Below are positions 26,136 through 36,500 of a stretch of 64,000 nucleotides of DNA, one piece after another (positions within the stretch are counted from its first letter, which is position 1; every line of letters starts with the position of its first letter). Position numbers and translations under genes: made by a program. Origin of the DNA: Sclerodactyla briareus (Eukaryota; Echinodermata; Holothuroidea; Dendrochirotida; Sclerodactylidae); contig JAODTK010005911.1 in the NCBI GenBank assembly GCA_026419785.1, forward strand, positions 593,001 through 657,000, given 5' to 3'. The notes under the pieces were generated by a model. That model ran no database searches and had not been told where the DNA came from. It worked only from the letters and a program-made list of their open reading frames with translations.

Positions 26136-26177
26136 ATTCGGGTACTTTGCTTCGTCAGTGCTGAAATCGCCAATAAC
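26112..26177 (-). CDS. Cadherin exon Q, 5' part, running into the array
   Basis: The acceptor is TTTTTTTACCTGACAG|GTTATT. Exon P ends with two bases of a codon, and the join in that phase gives VEIW then LLAISA, the start of an EC repeat. The shifted frame then reads TDEAKYPNDILLFTQF, which fits the following DxD..NDI.F strand. One base must be lost between these parts. The frame goes on as VAVRWNMFSLQTTKG into the first unit of the 87-bp array. The exon end could not be fixed. Confidence 0.5.
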
Positions 26178-26914
26178 CTGTCAGGTAAAAAAAGGGGGGG
26201 GGGTGGGGTGATTATTGATTGTCAATGAAGAAGGAATTTTTTTCTAGATCAGAGGCAATGTTCGTTGGGGTTTATGGAGACATCTTTGAAATATTAAGAG
26301 CCATTCATAGCTGTCGGATGCTGTAGTCCTTATGCAATGGGTTTGTAAGACTACATTGAGTAAAAAATCTGTGAGAAACCTTCATTTAAATAAGTGGAGG
26401 TGTACATTGAATTTGAGATTTTCATTGAATTTCTATAAAGTATATTAAGGAGATCCAACCCTGATATTGACTGTCAGTCGATACAGTGCAAGAAGGGACA
26501 GATCCATCTTCCTGCAATGTCGAGTGGGACAAACAACGGTCCATTTCAAATCCTATTTCTGAAACTTTAGCTGTCACATAGGAAAGGATGATCTGATTTG
26601 ACTGGATTCACATATTATTTCCCATACGCATCGATGCAAGCACTCATTGACTTCAGGAACAGACAATTTAGGTGTACGTCAATCACTGTGTTAACTGTGT
26701 AAATAACAACATTTTCCCTTGTGGCATCACTGGACCCAGACATGCGATATCACACAACCTAGATCAACTAAATTGAGGTTTGTGGAAATATTCTCATTTT
26801 TTATCTATGACCAAAAGTTTCAAAGCATTGTCTGCAATGATGGAAAAGAAATCTGAATTTCTTCCAAAGAAAAGCAATGATAACGATTGGTCGAGAGGAG
26901 ACCTACATACATAC
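26178..26914. other. Intron between exons P and Q
   Basis: A short intron of about 740 bases. A (A)n(G)n run lies next to the exon Q acceptor. Nothing else was recognised. Confidence 0.4.
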
Positions 26915-27057
26915 CAGATTTCAACAGGAGTGGTTGATGCATGCATGGTGCTCTTGAAAGGTGCAGCGAAAACAGGCGGGTTGTCATTAATATCCAACAC
27001 TGTAACTTCAACAATCATTGAGCTGTTCAGACTCACTGGTGAACCCCTGTCAATTGC
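26915..27057 (-). CDS. Cadherin exon P with DINDNPP calcium linker
   Basis: The exon runs from TTCTTTTCTAG|GCAATT to AAATCTG|GTATGT. The intact frame begins AIDRGSPVSLNSSM, the A.D.G.P motif of an EC repeat. It continues IVEVTVLDINDNPPVF, a perfect calcium linker, and ends with the first strand of the next repeat (STMHASTTPVEI). Its length is 143 bases, leaving two bases of a split codon. Upstream exon O ends ..HTLTI, which joins AIDRG exactly as the family expects. Confidence 0.93.
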
Positions 27058-28050
27058 CTAGAAAAGAACATGGATGGAACTGCATTTTGTTTGAAGGAAT
27101 TAGTTTAGAATTATTGAAACAGCACCACATTAGTGTTATGAGGTTTCACTAGGATGAAGTGGATACCAATTAAATTCTTGTAAGACGGAGACAATGAGAA
27201 ACAAGGCAACCACTACAAGTGTCCCGCCCAGTGGGGCGGTCAGAATCAACGAAAGACCACATCCACTAAGCTCAATGAATCAGATAAACTCTAACATTTG
27301 CATAATTGATGCAAAATTGAACACTCCAACAAACCTCACAAAGATATTGCCTACATCATTTAAATCAGACTACATAATCAACAGGGATTAGCAGGGAATC
27401 TAATCAGTTTGGGTACACTCATAGTTTTATGCCATGATACCCTGTGGAACAAAACATAACAATTTTTTGTCTGCACAGCAAGAAATGGCAATTTCCATGA
27501 ATTCAATGAATTTGTTTCATGAATTTTAGGCAAATTAGAATGGTAAAAATGGTTTACAAAATGCAGCTGCATGAGTATACTCGATCATGCATAAAAAAAT
27601 CAGTTTGAGAGAACTCCAGAAGATGTTGCAATGCACATATAGACAGACGGATGGACAGACACACAAACACCAACGCTACACTATGCCTTTCATCGCCAAC
27701 ATTCAAGAGAGGCTTAAAGACATACTAAAAAGTATATATCCATCTTGAAAACAGTCACAAGAAATAGCAAAGCAGTGTTCATGGAAACGGTAGATTTGAC
27801 AACTTCGAAATAACAGAAACTTGTTAGCAAGAGAAGGCTTGCAAAATAAGATCAGCGTCACAAACCCCTCTTCAACAATGGGGCTGCCTGGCAAAATAAA
27901 AATGACTCCAGCCCCTTTGTTAACACTGGGTGCCAGTCGGGTTACCAGTACCTCGCTGTACACAGGACTGTAGAAGGCAGCACATTGGGGACATAAATTT
28001 TTATCCTTAGGATGATGAGAGGCTGGTGAAGATATGTGTAATCAGCAAGT
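27058..28050. other. Intron between exons O and P, unique part
   Basis: Nothing recognised. A frame at 27,703-27,961 has an acceptor-like start and PVYSEVLVTRLAPSV, but it is unlikely to be an exon because exons O and P already join in protein sequence. Confidence 0.35.
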
Positions 28051-28054
28051 GGAT

Positions 28055-28490
28055 CCCTTTAACTTTGCAAGACAAAATTGAGTATTTCTTACAAATGAGA
28101 AGAAGTCTATTTTACTATTAAGTTTAGTTATGGAGTGATATAAGCCCCTTAACTTTGCAAGACAAAATTTAGTATTTTTAACAGATAAGAGTCTATGTTA
28201 TTATAAAGTTTAATTATAGAGTGATATAAGCCCCTCAACTTTGCAAGACAAAATTGAGTATTTCTTACAAATGAGAAGAAGTCTATTTTACTATTAAGTT
28301 TAGTTATGGAGTGATATAAGCCCCTTAACTTTGCAAGACAAAATTTAGTATTTTCAACAGATAAGAAGAAGTCTATGGTACTATAAGATTAGGGTTAGGG
28401 GGTGATATAAGCCCCTTAACTTTGCAAGACAAAATTTAGTATTTTTAACAGATAAGAAGTCTATATACTATAAGTTTAGTTTTATGCAGT
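28055..28490 (+). repeat. ~90-bp tandem repeat, 5 units
   Basis: AACTTTGCAAGACAAAATT recurs at about 28,061, 28,151, 28,236, 28,326 and 28,416. Each is followed by ..AGAAGTCTAT.. and GAGTGATATAAGCCCCTT. The units are highly similar and intronic. The period is not a multiple of three. Confidence 0.9.
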
Positions 28491-28617
28491 GGATAAAGCT
28501 TGTTTGGCGACAGGGTGGAAACATGTTGAGAAGTGATTTTCTGCCATTCCAAGGTATGATACCAATGATAATGTTATGTAGAATTGGCCTGTCCGTATAG
28601 CAGAAACAAAGCTTAAA

Positions 28618-28709
28618 GATTATGGTCAGTGTGTGCGACGACGTGTCCTCACTGTCAAGGAGTTTGATGGTCCTCAACTCCCCAGTGCTACTACCGATGT
28701 CGAAATCAT
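28618..28709 (-). CDS. Cadherin exon O
   Basis: The acceptor is CCAATTTCAACAG|ATGATT. Exon N ends with a single G, which completes GAT here and gives ..KQS-DDFDIGSSTGELRT, then KLLDSEDTSSHTLTI. This is the classic F.I...TGEL.T...LD.E.....LTI core of an EC repeat. The frame is open. The expected donor after ACCATAATC is TTTAAGC, not GT, so the 3' boundary is set by the protein join to exon P only. A base error at the donor is the simplest explanation. Confidence 0.8.
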
Positions 28710-28799
28710 CTGTTGAAATTGGAAAAAAAATCACTGAAAATATTTTCATGGGATTATCAACTTTTTGAAAACTCATTAACACAGTTCAAGGAATAAATG

Positions 28800-29960
28800 C
28801 TCTTGTTGTTACTTCACAAGCTTAATGAGAAAGTCAGCAAAAAAACGGGGCTGAGCGTACCACGCCGCAGCGAAGAAGAAACTAAGCTTAAATAACAGGA
28901 AATAGAAAAAAAAAAGTACACTCTCAAACTTCATGAGGTGATAGAGAAATCCTTCCACGCAAACTTCCTCGAGAACGTGACGAAAAACGATTGTTCAAAG
29001 CGTGACAAACTGAAAACTCTAGATTTCGCCAGAAATGTGACTAACGACAGTGATTTGGCGAAAAAGATGAGAATTTGATGGAAAGGAAATTGCCAGTGAA
29101 CGGTAGGGTTTAATTTGCACAGAATAAGACTAGAGAATGAGAACGGTGTGGCAGTGTGAGTATGGTTAGGTTTTAATTTTTTCAACTTTTCTGATATTCT
29201 TGCGGAGCAGCGGATCGAACCTACTCGACCAGCAAGGGTGCAGACCTGGACGTTGTATGTTTTTTGTCAGCTGCGACTCCGTACCAGGCAAAGGAAATGA
29301 GGCACGCCTAAAGTTTCAAGTTTCAAGTTTACTCACCACTCTTTCTCAAATTTCAAGTATGTATTACAAACATTCAGGTTAATATATAAAAAATTAAAGA
29401 GTGAGGACCAGAAAATAAGTGAACACTCTTTCGAGACTGGCCCTTACAAAGAAAGAGACTGAATATAACAGCTAGTTAACATCATATGCTACCTATATAA
29501 CAAAAGAAAGTAAAGGAAGAGGAATCCAACAGATCAAGTGGGATGGAGAAGTGTAAATAAGACTTAATTATATTATGGGTCAAAGGTTTGCTAAGAAAGA
29601 TGCTGCCTAAATTTTCATTTGAATACATTTACTGAACTAGCATTTGTTTTTAAATCGATATTGAGAGAATTCACAAGTGAACACCAGTGCTACGAATGCA
29701 TTTTTTCGAACTGTCCTTGACTGTACCACTAATGTAGAGGTTCGGGCAAAAAGACAAAAGGTACCATTTTGTAAGTCTTTGTAGAATGCCCTAGGCAAAC
29801 TTTTGGGATTGAATTCTGTGCTATACAAGATTTAATATCATTATTAGGAATAGTTCTTATCAAGGTGTTTTATATTTTGTTTTTTCATATCTATCGTTTT
29901 TTTTTTTAACACATCGAATTAACAAAGTGAAAAGCTAAACAATGATGGAGACACCTCAAA
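28800..29960. other. Intronic sequence, no gene seen
   Basis: Short frames only. Nothing with a recognisable domain. Confidence 0.3.
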
Positions 29961-29967
29961 ATAGATC

Positions 29968-31938
29968 GCATGACACTACTACCCCATCATAAAGTACCTT
30001 ACACCATGATACAGTATTACACTACTACCCCATGATGAAGTATCTTATACCATGCTACAATATGACACTACTACCCCATGATAAAGTATCTTACACCATG
30101 ATACAGTATGACACTACTACCCCATGATAAAGTATCTTACACCATGATACAGTATGACACGACTACCACATGATAAAGTACCTTATACCATGATACAATA
30201 TGACACTACTACCCCATGATAAAGTAACTTACACCATGATACAGTATGACACGACTACCACATGATAAAGTACCTTATACCATGATACAGCATGACACTA
30301 CTACCCCATGATAAAGTGTCTTACGCCATGATACAGTATTACACTACTACCCCATGATAAAGTATCTTACACCATGATATAGTATGACAACTACTACCCC
30401 ATCATAAGTATCTTACACCATGATACAGTAAGACACTACTACCCCATCATAAAGTATCTTACACCATGATATAGTATGACACTACTACCCCATCATAAAG
30501 TATCTTACACCATGATATAGTATTACACTACTACCCCATGATAAAGTATCTACACCATGATAAAGTATCTTACACCATGATATCGTATGACAATACCACC
30601 CCATCATAAAGTATCTCACACCATGATACAGTATGACACTACTACCACATGATAAAGTACCTTATACCATGATAAAGTATGACACTACTACCCCATCATA
30701 AAGTACCTTACACCATGATACAGTATGACACTACTACACCATGATAAAGTATGACACTACTACCACATCATAAAGTACCTTATACCATGATACAGTATGA
30801 CACTACTACCCCATGATAAAGTAACTTACACCATGATACAGTATGACACTACTATTCCATCATAAAGTATCTTACACCATGATACAATATGACACTACTA
30901 CATCATGATAAAGTATCTTACACCATGATACAATATGACACTACTACCACATGATAAAGTACCTTATACCATGACACAGTATGACACTACTACCCCATCA
31001 TAAGTATCTTACACCATGGTATAGTATGACACTACTACCCCATCATAAAGTATTCACACCATGATACAGTGAGACACTACTACCCCATCATAAAGTATCT
31101 TACACCATGATATCGTATGACAATACCACCCCATCATAAAGTATTCACACCATGATACAGTATTACACTACTACCCCATAATAAGTATCTTACACCATGA
31201 TATAGTATTACACTACTACCCCATCATGAAGTATCTCACACCATGATACAGTGAGACACTACTACCCCATGATAAAGTATCTAACACCATGATATAGTGT
31301 GACACTACTACCCCATCATAAAGTACCTTACACCATGATACAGTATTACACTACTACCCCATATAAAGTATCTTACACCATGATATAGTATGGACACTAC
31401 TACCCCATCATAAAGTACCTTACACCATGATACAGTATTACACTACTACCCCATCATGAAGTATCTCACACCATGATACAGTGAGACACTACTACCCCAT
31501 GATAAAGTATCTAACACCATGATATAGTGTGACACTACTACCACTACCCCCTCATAAAGTATCTTACACCATGATTAGTATGACACTACTACCACATCAT
31601 AAAGTATCTACACCATGATATAGTATGACACTACTACCCCATCATAAAGTATCTCACACCATGCTACAGTATGACACTACTACCCCATCATGAAGTATCG
31701 CACACCATGATACAGTATTACACTACTACCCCATCATAAAGTACCTTACACCATGATATAGTATGACACTACCACCCCATCATAAAGTATCTCACACCAT
31801 GCTACAGTATGACACTACTACCCCATAATAAAGTATCTTACACCATGATACAGTAAGGCACTACTACTCCCTGATAAGTATCTTATACCATGCTACAATA
31901 TGACACTACTACCCCGTGATAAAAAGTAGCTCACCCAT
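29968..31938 (+). repeat. 46-bp minisatellite, about 43 units
   Basis: The unit CACCATGATACAGTATGACA, then CTACTACCCCATGATAAAGT, then ATCTTA recurs head to tail over nearly 2 kb. It has small changes and scattered one-base gaps. It ends about 170 bases below cadherin exon N. The period is not a multiple of three and the frames are full of stops, so it is intronic. Confidence 0.95.
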
Positions 31939-32113
31939 GATCCGGAGACATCCACTTGCACAGTCTCACCAACAACTGATGAAAATATGCCGGCAGTGAA
32001 AAGGATACTCAGGTACTGCGGGGTCGGTGGTGTTGACACACCTTGACCATAGACGGGAGAAAATTTGGTGGGGTGGCAGTGGGTGGGTTTGGATTCAGCT
32101 GGGGTTTCCATAC

Positions 32114-32292
32114 CTGATTGTTTTCCACCTTCCTCAAGCAATGTATGTGAGGTCATATATTCCATCATCTGGATCAGAAGCAGAGACAGTTGCTATGACA
32201 ACACCAGACTTGTATTCCTCGACTTGAACTTCTAGGTTATTGGATTCAAACACTGGAGGATTGTCGTTGATGTCGAGGATGGTAAGGACAAC
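32114..32292 (-). CDS. Cadherin exon N with DINDNPP linker; one frame break
   Basis: The acceptor is CACTAAAG|GTTGTC and the donor CAATCAG|GTATGG. The frame begins VVLTILDINDNPPVF and continues ESNNLEVQVEEYKSG, then VVIATVSASDPDDGIYDLTY. It then breaks. A second frame continues LLEEGGKQS to the donor, so one indel near 32,140 is needed. With it the exon joins exon M upstream (..SSSAT|VVLTIL) and exon O downstream (..KQS|DDFDI) in matching phase. Both joins are what an EC repeat requires. Confidence 0.88.
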
Positions 32293-32369
32293 CTTTAGTG
32301 ATGAGGAACACAAAGGAGAATTGTAGTTGGTTGTTACTAATTAGAGTTCTTCAAGGATTTATATGAGGA

Positions 32370-32377
<8 letters not shown>

Positions 32378-32400
<23 letters not shown>

Positions 32401-32480
32401 TCTATATATATATATATTATATATATATATATTATATATATATATATATAATATATATATATATATTTTCTTTCTTTCTT
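32378..32480. repeat. (AT)n microsatellite
   Basis: A nearly pure AT run followed by TTTCTTTCTTTC. It is intronic, between exons N and M. Confidence 0.9.
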
Positions 32481-32484
32481 TCTT

Positions 32485-33388
32485 GAGAGAGAAGTCATGG
32501 GGGTAACTCTTTACAAAGCACACCAGTGACACAAGTATCTCACACTGCCTACTGCTCATCAAGGGTGGGTATGTCCAGCACAGTGAATATGAAACATGAA
32601 CTATATCTTCACCGTATCTCTTGAGAATAAGTAGATGGATAATATTCAACTGTAGTATATTGCAAGAAGTTTTCTTCAAGGGAAGCATGCATTTGCTGGC
32701 AATAATATCATATGGAGTACATCTGCAGTGAGGGCCTGATTGAATTGAGAGCCCAATTGATTTAGTACAAGGCTCACTTTGTGAGGTTGGAAATTCAGAT
32801 TGGTGGCGCTGCATCCTGAATGCTGAATCACCTGTAAACTGCCACATGCTGACTATCATGGAAACTTGAGAGGAATTGGAGCAACTGAAGGTGGGGGCTC
32901 CTGGGATCTGCCATCCTTGGGTATTGCGTAGTTACACTCTCTCTATGCCTGGCTAGGTCTACTCCAGGATCAACAGCAGTCACTGGGGTTTCACATCTTT
33001 GCTCTTCACAGCCTATCTGAGAGGCTAGCTGAAGCAAAAACATGATCCCTTCATGGCTACCTCACTTCACTGCACGCTAGACTGTGTATCCAATGTGAGG
33101 GTGCACAAGGAAGGTGAGGGTCAGTCACCTGATTGGTGGTTGTGCATTAAGCCTCTTTGGGAATATGGGGCATCTACTGTCAGCGCAGGACAGGACAGGT
33201 AGGCAAGGGATGGCTGCAGGGATGGCCTTGTAGCTCATGGTGGACGCAGCTGAGCAGGTACCCCACAGACAGGGCCAGGGGCTTGCTCATAGAGGAGGCC
33301 AGGCAATCAGGAGCAGCAGGGTGAAGTGGGCAAGATACCAGTCAGTGATTTGCTCTCACAACTAAGAGAGGGAGCCCTCAATACTTAC
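32485..33388. other. Intron between exons M and N
   Basis: A 166-residue minus-strand frame crosses the AT run, but it shows no domain and is rejected as coding. Nothing else was recognised. Confidence 0.4.
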
Positions 33389-33505
33389 AGTTGCAGAGGA
33401 TGACAAAGGTGGATTTCCACCATCAGTAGCTGTTACAACTACTTCATAGATCTCTTCAACCTCTCTGTCAAAAGTCTTGGTCTCTGTGTTGATGGTGATC
33501 TTCCC
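33389..33505 (-). CDS. Cadherin exon M
   Basis: The acceptor is TTTATATTCTAG|GGGAAG and the donor GCAACT|GTAAGT. It holds 39 intact codons: GKITINTETKTFDREVEE, then IYEVVVTATDGGNPPL, then SSSAT. TFDREVEE carries the DRE calcium motif and ATDGGNPPLSSSA the A.DGG.PPLSS turn. Exon L ends ..SIVADT, so the join gives the canonical ADTG-KI. Phase 0 on both sides. Confidence 0.96.
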
Positions 33506-34237
33506 CTAGAATATAAATAACATAATAGGAAAAACATAAATTCATTTTTCTCTTATAACTCCCAATTATGGAGAAAACAAAGATCACCAATTTTATACTT
33601 GTAACCACGATTTGAGTGACAACATAAGAGAAGTTGCACTTTACATTCTCTCATCAATCTGCACTGAACGAGGACAACTTTCAACCCCCTGATCTAGGCT
33701 GAAGAAGCACTAGTCCATTCTCAGGGTTGTAAGGGGGTAAATGTGACTGGTCTCCGACAAGCCATTGGTAAATTTCGAGTTACTTGGTTTAGTCATGGTT
33801 CTGCCTGTCGAATGTTCAACTGAATGTCTGTCATATTGCTAATTACCGGCTGTTCAAATTATGGTAGAAACAAAGTCACCACCTTTCCACTTGTGATTCA
33901 TGACTCTCGCGTACGGCAGTGTACGAATTGTGCTCATGATTTTCATGAGGGATTAAATATTAAATGAATGGGACCAGATGTATAAAAGAATGTGCTCAGA
34001 AAAACTATTGACAAGCTCTTGCAAGTGAGGAAAGGAGCATTTGGTAGAATTGTTCTCACCCAGACTTTGTACTTGCTATAGTTGCCAAACCAGTCACTGA
34101 GGTAGAATAATGAATTCCTGACACTGTAGGGCTTTGGCTGTAAACTTTCACATAACTTCGCGTGGAAATGGAAGACTCATCCAAACAAACACGGCTTACA
34201 GTTGAGGAATTCTTGTTCATGTAATGATGATACTTAC
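33506..34237. other. Intron between exons L and M
   Basis: A short intron. Nothing recognised. Confidence 0.5.
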
Positions 34238-34336
34238 CGTGTCAGCAACAATACTAAGTCTGCCATCAAGCGTATCGTCTAGCATATATGTGATGTCGTA
34301 GTTGGGGGACATCAGATCAACATCAGAGGCGGACAC
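34238..34336 (-). CDS. Cadherin exon L
   Basis: The acceptor is TTTTGGCAACAG|GTGTCC and the donor GACACG|GTAAGT. It has 33 intact codons: VSASDVDLMSPNYDITYM, then LDDTLDGRLSIVADT. VSASDVD is the V.A.D.D calcium motif of an EC repeat and ITYML the following strand. It joins exon M in phase 0 and follows exon K, whose corrected frame ends NITENKQGNTIWSTGL. Confidence 0.93.
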
Positions 34337-34344
34337 CTGTTGCC

Positions 34345-35269
34345 AAAAGAAGAAAAAAAAGAGAGAAAATGCAGTTATGATATCAGAATGCTCCACAGAG
34401 TTTACCAAGACATGGTATATTATAAATTGCTGTTCCTGTACCAAATCAGCACCTGGTAGAAGAGGTCAGTGTTATTATATTTCTACAGTGCAGGAATATA
34501 AATACTTTGACTGTACTTTAATGCAATGAGCTGATGTTAATGCAGTCAGCACTAATGGCCAAGAATGTCACGACTGAGGATAGACAAATTAACACATATC
34601 ATGACCGGGCATGTTATATAACGTCTCATGGTTCATAAATGGATTCGTGAAATGCAATCTGCCCATGAAAAAATATGGGACGTATAGGACTAATAAGATT
34701 GTCCCTATTCACATTGATTCTTTAAACGGTGTTTGACGTATAACATATAATAAGGGATGTAGACTATTATGATTCTACTACTATTCTCTAAACATTGATT
34801 CTCTAAACAGTATTTGATGTATAACATGACAATTGGAACATAGACTAGATGCTTTGCCTCGATAGAGAAGCATCATTTTCAGGGCCACGGTTAGAGTCAA
34901 TGCCCAATGAGGCCTGCATGCTGAGGAAATTCAAAGAGCATCTGATTTAGAATTCAGGTTTAGAACCACTCCCATAATCATCTGCCATGGAATGCAGAAA
35001 ATACCATATGAATTATCTGCATCACCAAGCACCCAAGAGTGGAGAGGGGGGAGGAAGGGGGGGGGGGTAAACATGTAATAGTAACATCAGTAGTAAGTGT
35101 CAAACTAGCCATGGTGGGGAGAGCGTAATTGTTTACATACTATGAATGTGCTCAACCTGCCTTTATTGCTATTTGGCAGTAAAAAGCATCCCCTTCAGCC
35201 TTTTCCTACATTCTAACAACCCCCCCTCATGTAAACCTGCAGGGGTGAACATTTATGAATAAAACTATT
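34345..35269. other. Intron between exons K and L
   Basis: No coding signal. A G-rich run lies at 35,046-35,068. Confidence 0.4.
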
Positions 35270-35396
35270 TAAACCAGTACTCCAAATAGTATTCCCCTGC
35301 TTGTTCTCTGTGATATTCACGAAAACCAGAGTGGCAAACCACAGGTTCGTTGTCATTCACATCAACAATCGTAATGTTGCCTCTTGAAAAGTCAGA
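35270..35396 (-). CDS. Cadherin exon K with DVNDNEP linker; one frame break
   Basis: The acceptor is CTTCCTCCTTGTAG|TCTGAC. The frame SDFSRGNITIVDVNDNEP gives the last strand and calcium linker of an EC repeat. The frame then degrades. A frame shifted by one base reads VFVNITENKQGNTIWSTG, the first strand of the next repeat. One extra base near 35,330 explains this. The downstream border is approximate; the donor may be the ACTG|GTTTAA near 35,270. Confidence 0.8.
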
Positions 35397-35399
35397 CTA

Positions 35400-36500
35400 C
35401 AAGGAGGAAGAGAGGAAAGAGTCAGAACAATAGAAATTGTGAAAAGCTCACGAGGGAGGGACTGTCACGAAATCAACAGTACTCAAATGCCACAATTAAG
35501 TTTTCTGCCGCCAAGGGTTGTACGGGGCGCGGTTAGACACAGGGTTTGAACAACAATAGATGAAAGGTTCACGAGAAACATGTCGTGTTCGGAAGGCTCT
35601 TAGTTCTGACGTGCATATAAGTGTTAACCTGGACGGTTCTGGAAATGATTTGTTCAGAACTGTTGAATTGCGTATTTTAGAAAGTTCTGGACAGTGCTGA
35701 TCATTATTCAGGAAAAGGAATTCTGGAGGATTATTAGCGCTCGCATGAGATGAGGTCCACCGGTGGACTGATTATTCATCGAAAGATGATTACAAAGGAA
35801 GAATGCCATATTGTGGTGAACGGCGGGTTGAAATACGTATTTTCTAAACCATTTGAGGAATGTGGCGGGGACAATCGTTGCGAGATTCGAGAAGTAAATT
35901 TCGATTTGGAGAGAGACGTACATGAAGGAGGCTAGTTTTCCGATTGGGGTATAAATTGACTATGTCGGGCGTGGATTTTGATCAGTGCGGCACTGTATGG
36001 ACACAGGATATTCAACCACAGATAAAGGGCGGTTGAATGATGATTCAGGTTCAGCACAGTCAAGAAAGGACATCAAAAGCCGCACGCTTGCAAGTTGAGC
36101 TTAAAGCTAAGTTGTTGAGAAAGGCCGTATAGGTTTGTAAAGCTAGATTGTTCAAATTCTGGGATCAAAATTCTGAAATTTTGCAGAGGTCAATTATTGT
36201 TAATATACAGGAAGCTTGTGTCTTAAACTTTAGGACACCCCCTCAGTAGTTCTCTTTGAGTGCTTGTGTTATTCGTGATGTGTGATGGTGCGTCTAATTG
36301 AGGCCAGGGAAAAATCGGAGTCACAACCAGAGGGGAGGATGGTAAGCCTCTGTATATCTGGTGAACGTTGTGACAGAGAACAAGATGAGGGCCATCATCA
36401 ATTTTCCACTTTAGTGAGTTAACTGGTCCATGGCTGCACCATTATCACAACAGGGAATCCCTTTTACCAATCAAGTCGTAATGGCTACAAATCCACCACC
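35400..36500. other. Intronic sequence, nothing recognised
   Basis: No domain-bearing frame and no repeat. Confidence 0.3.

Noticed and set aside
27703-27963. Acceptor-like start followed by PVYSEVLVTRLAPSV, possible cadherin exon
   Set aside because: Exons O and P on either side already join exactly in protein sequence, and no GT donor is suitably placed.
29190-29240. B-box-like GGTTCGATCC on the minus strand
   Set aside because: No matching A box or cloverleaf around it.
32359-32859. 166-residue minus-strand open frame
   Set aside because: Its end is an AT microsatellite and the rest shows no domain; it lies in the intron between exons M and N.
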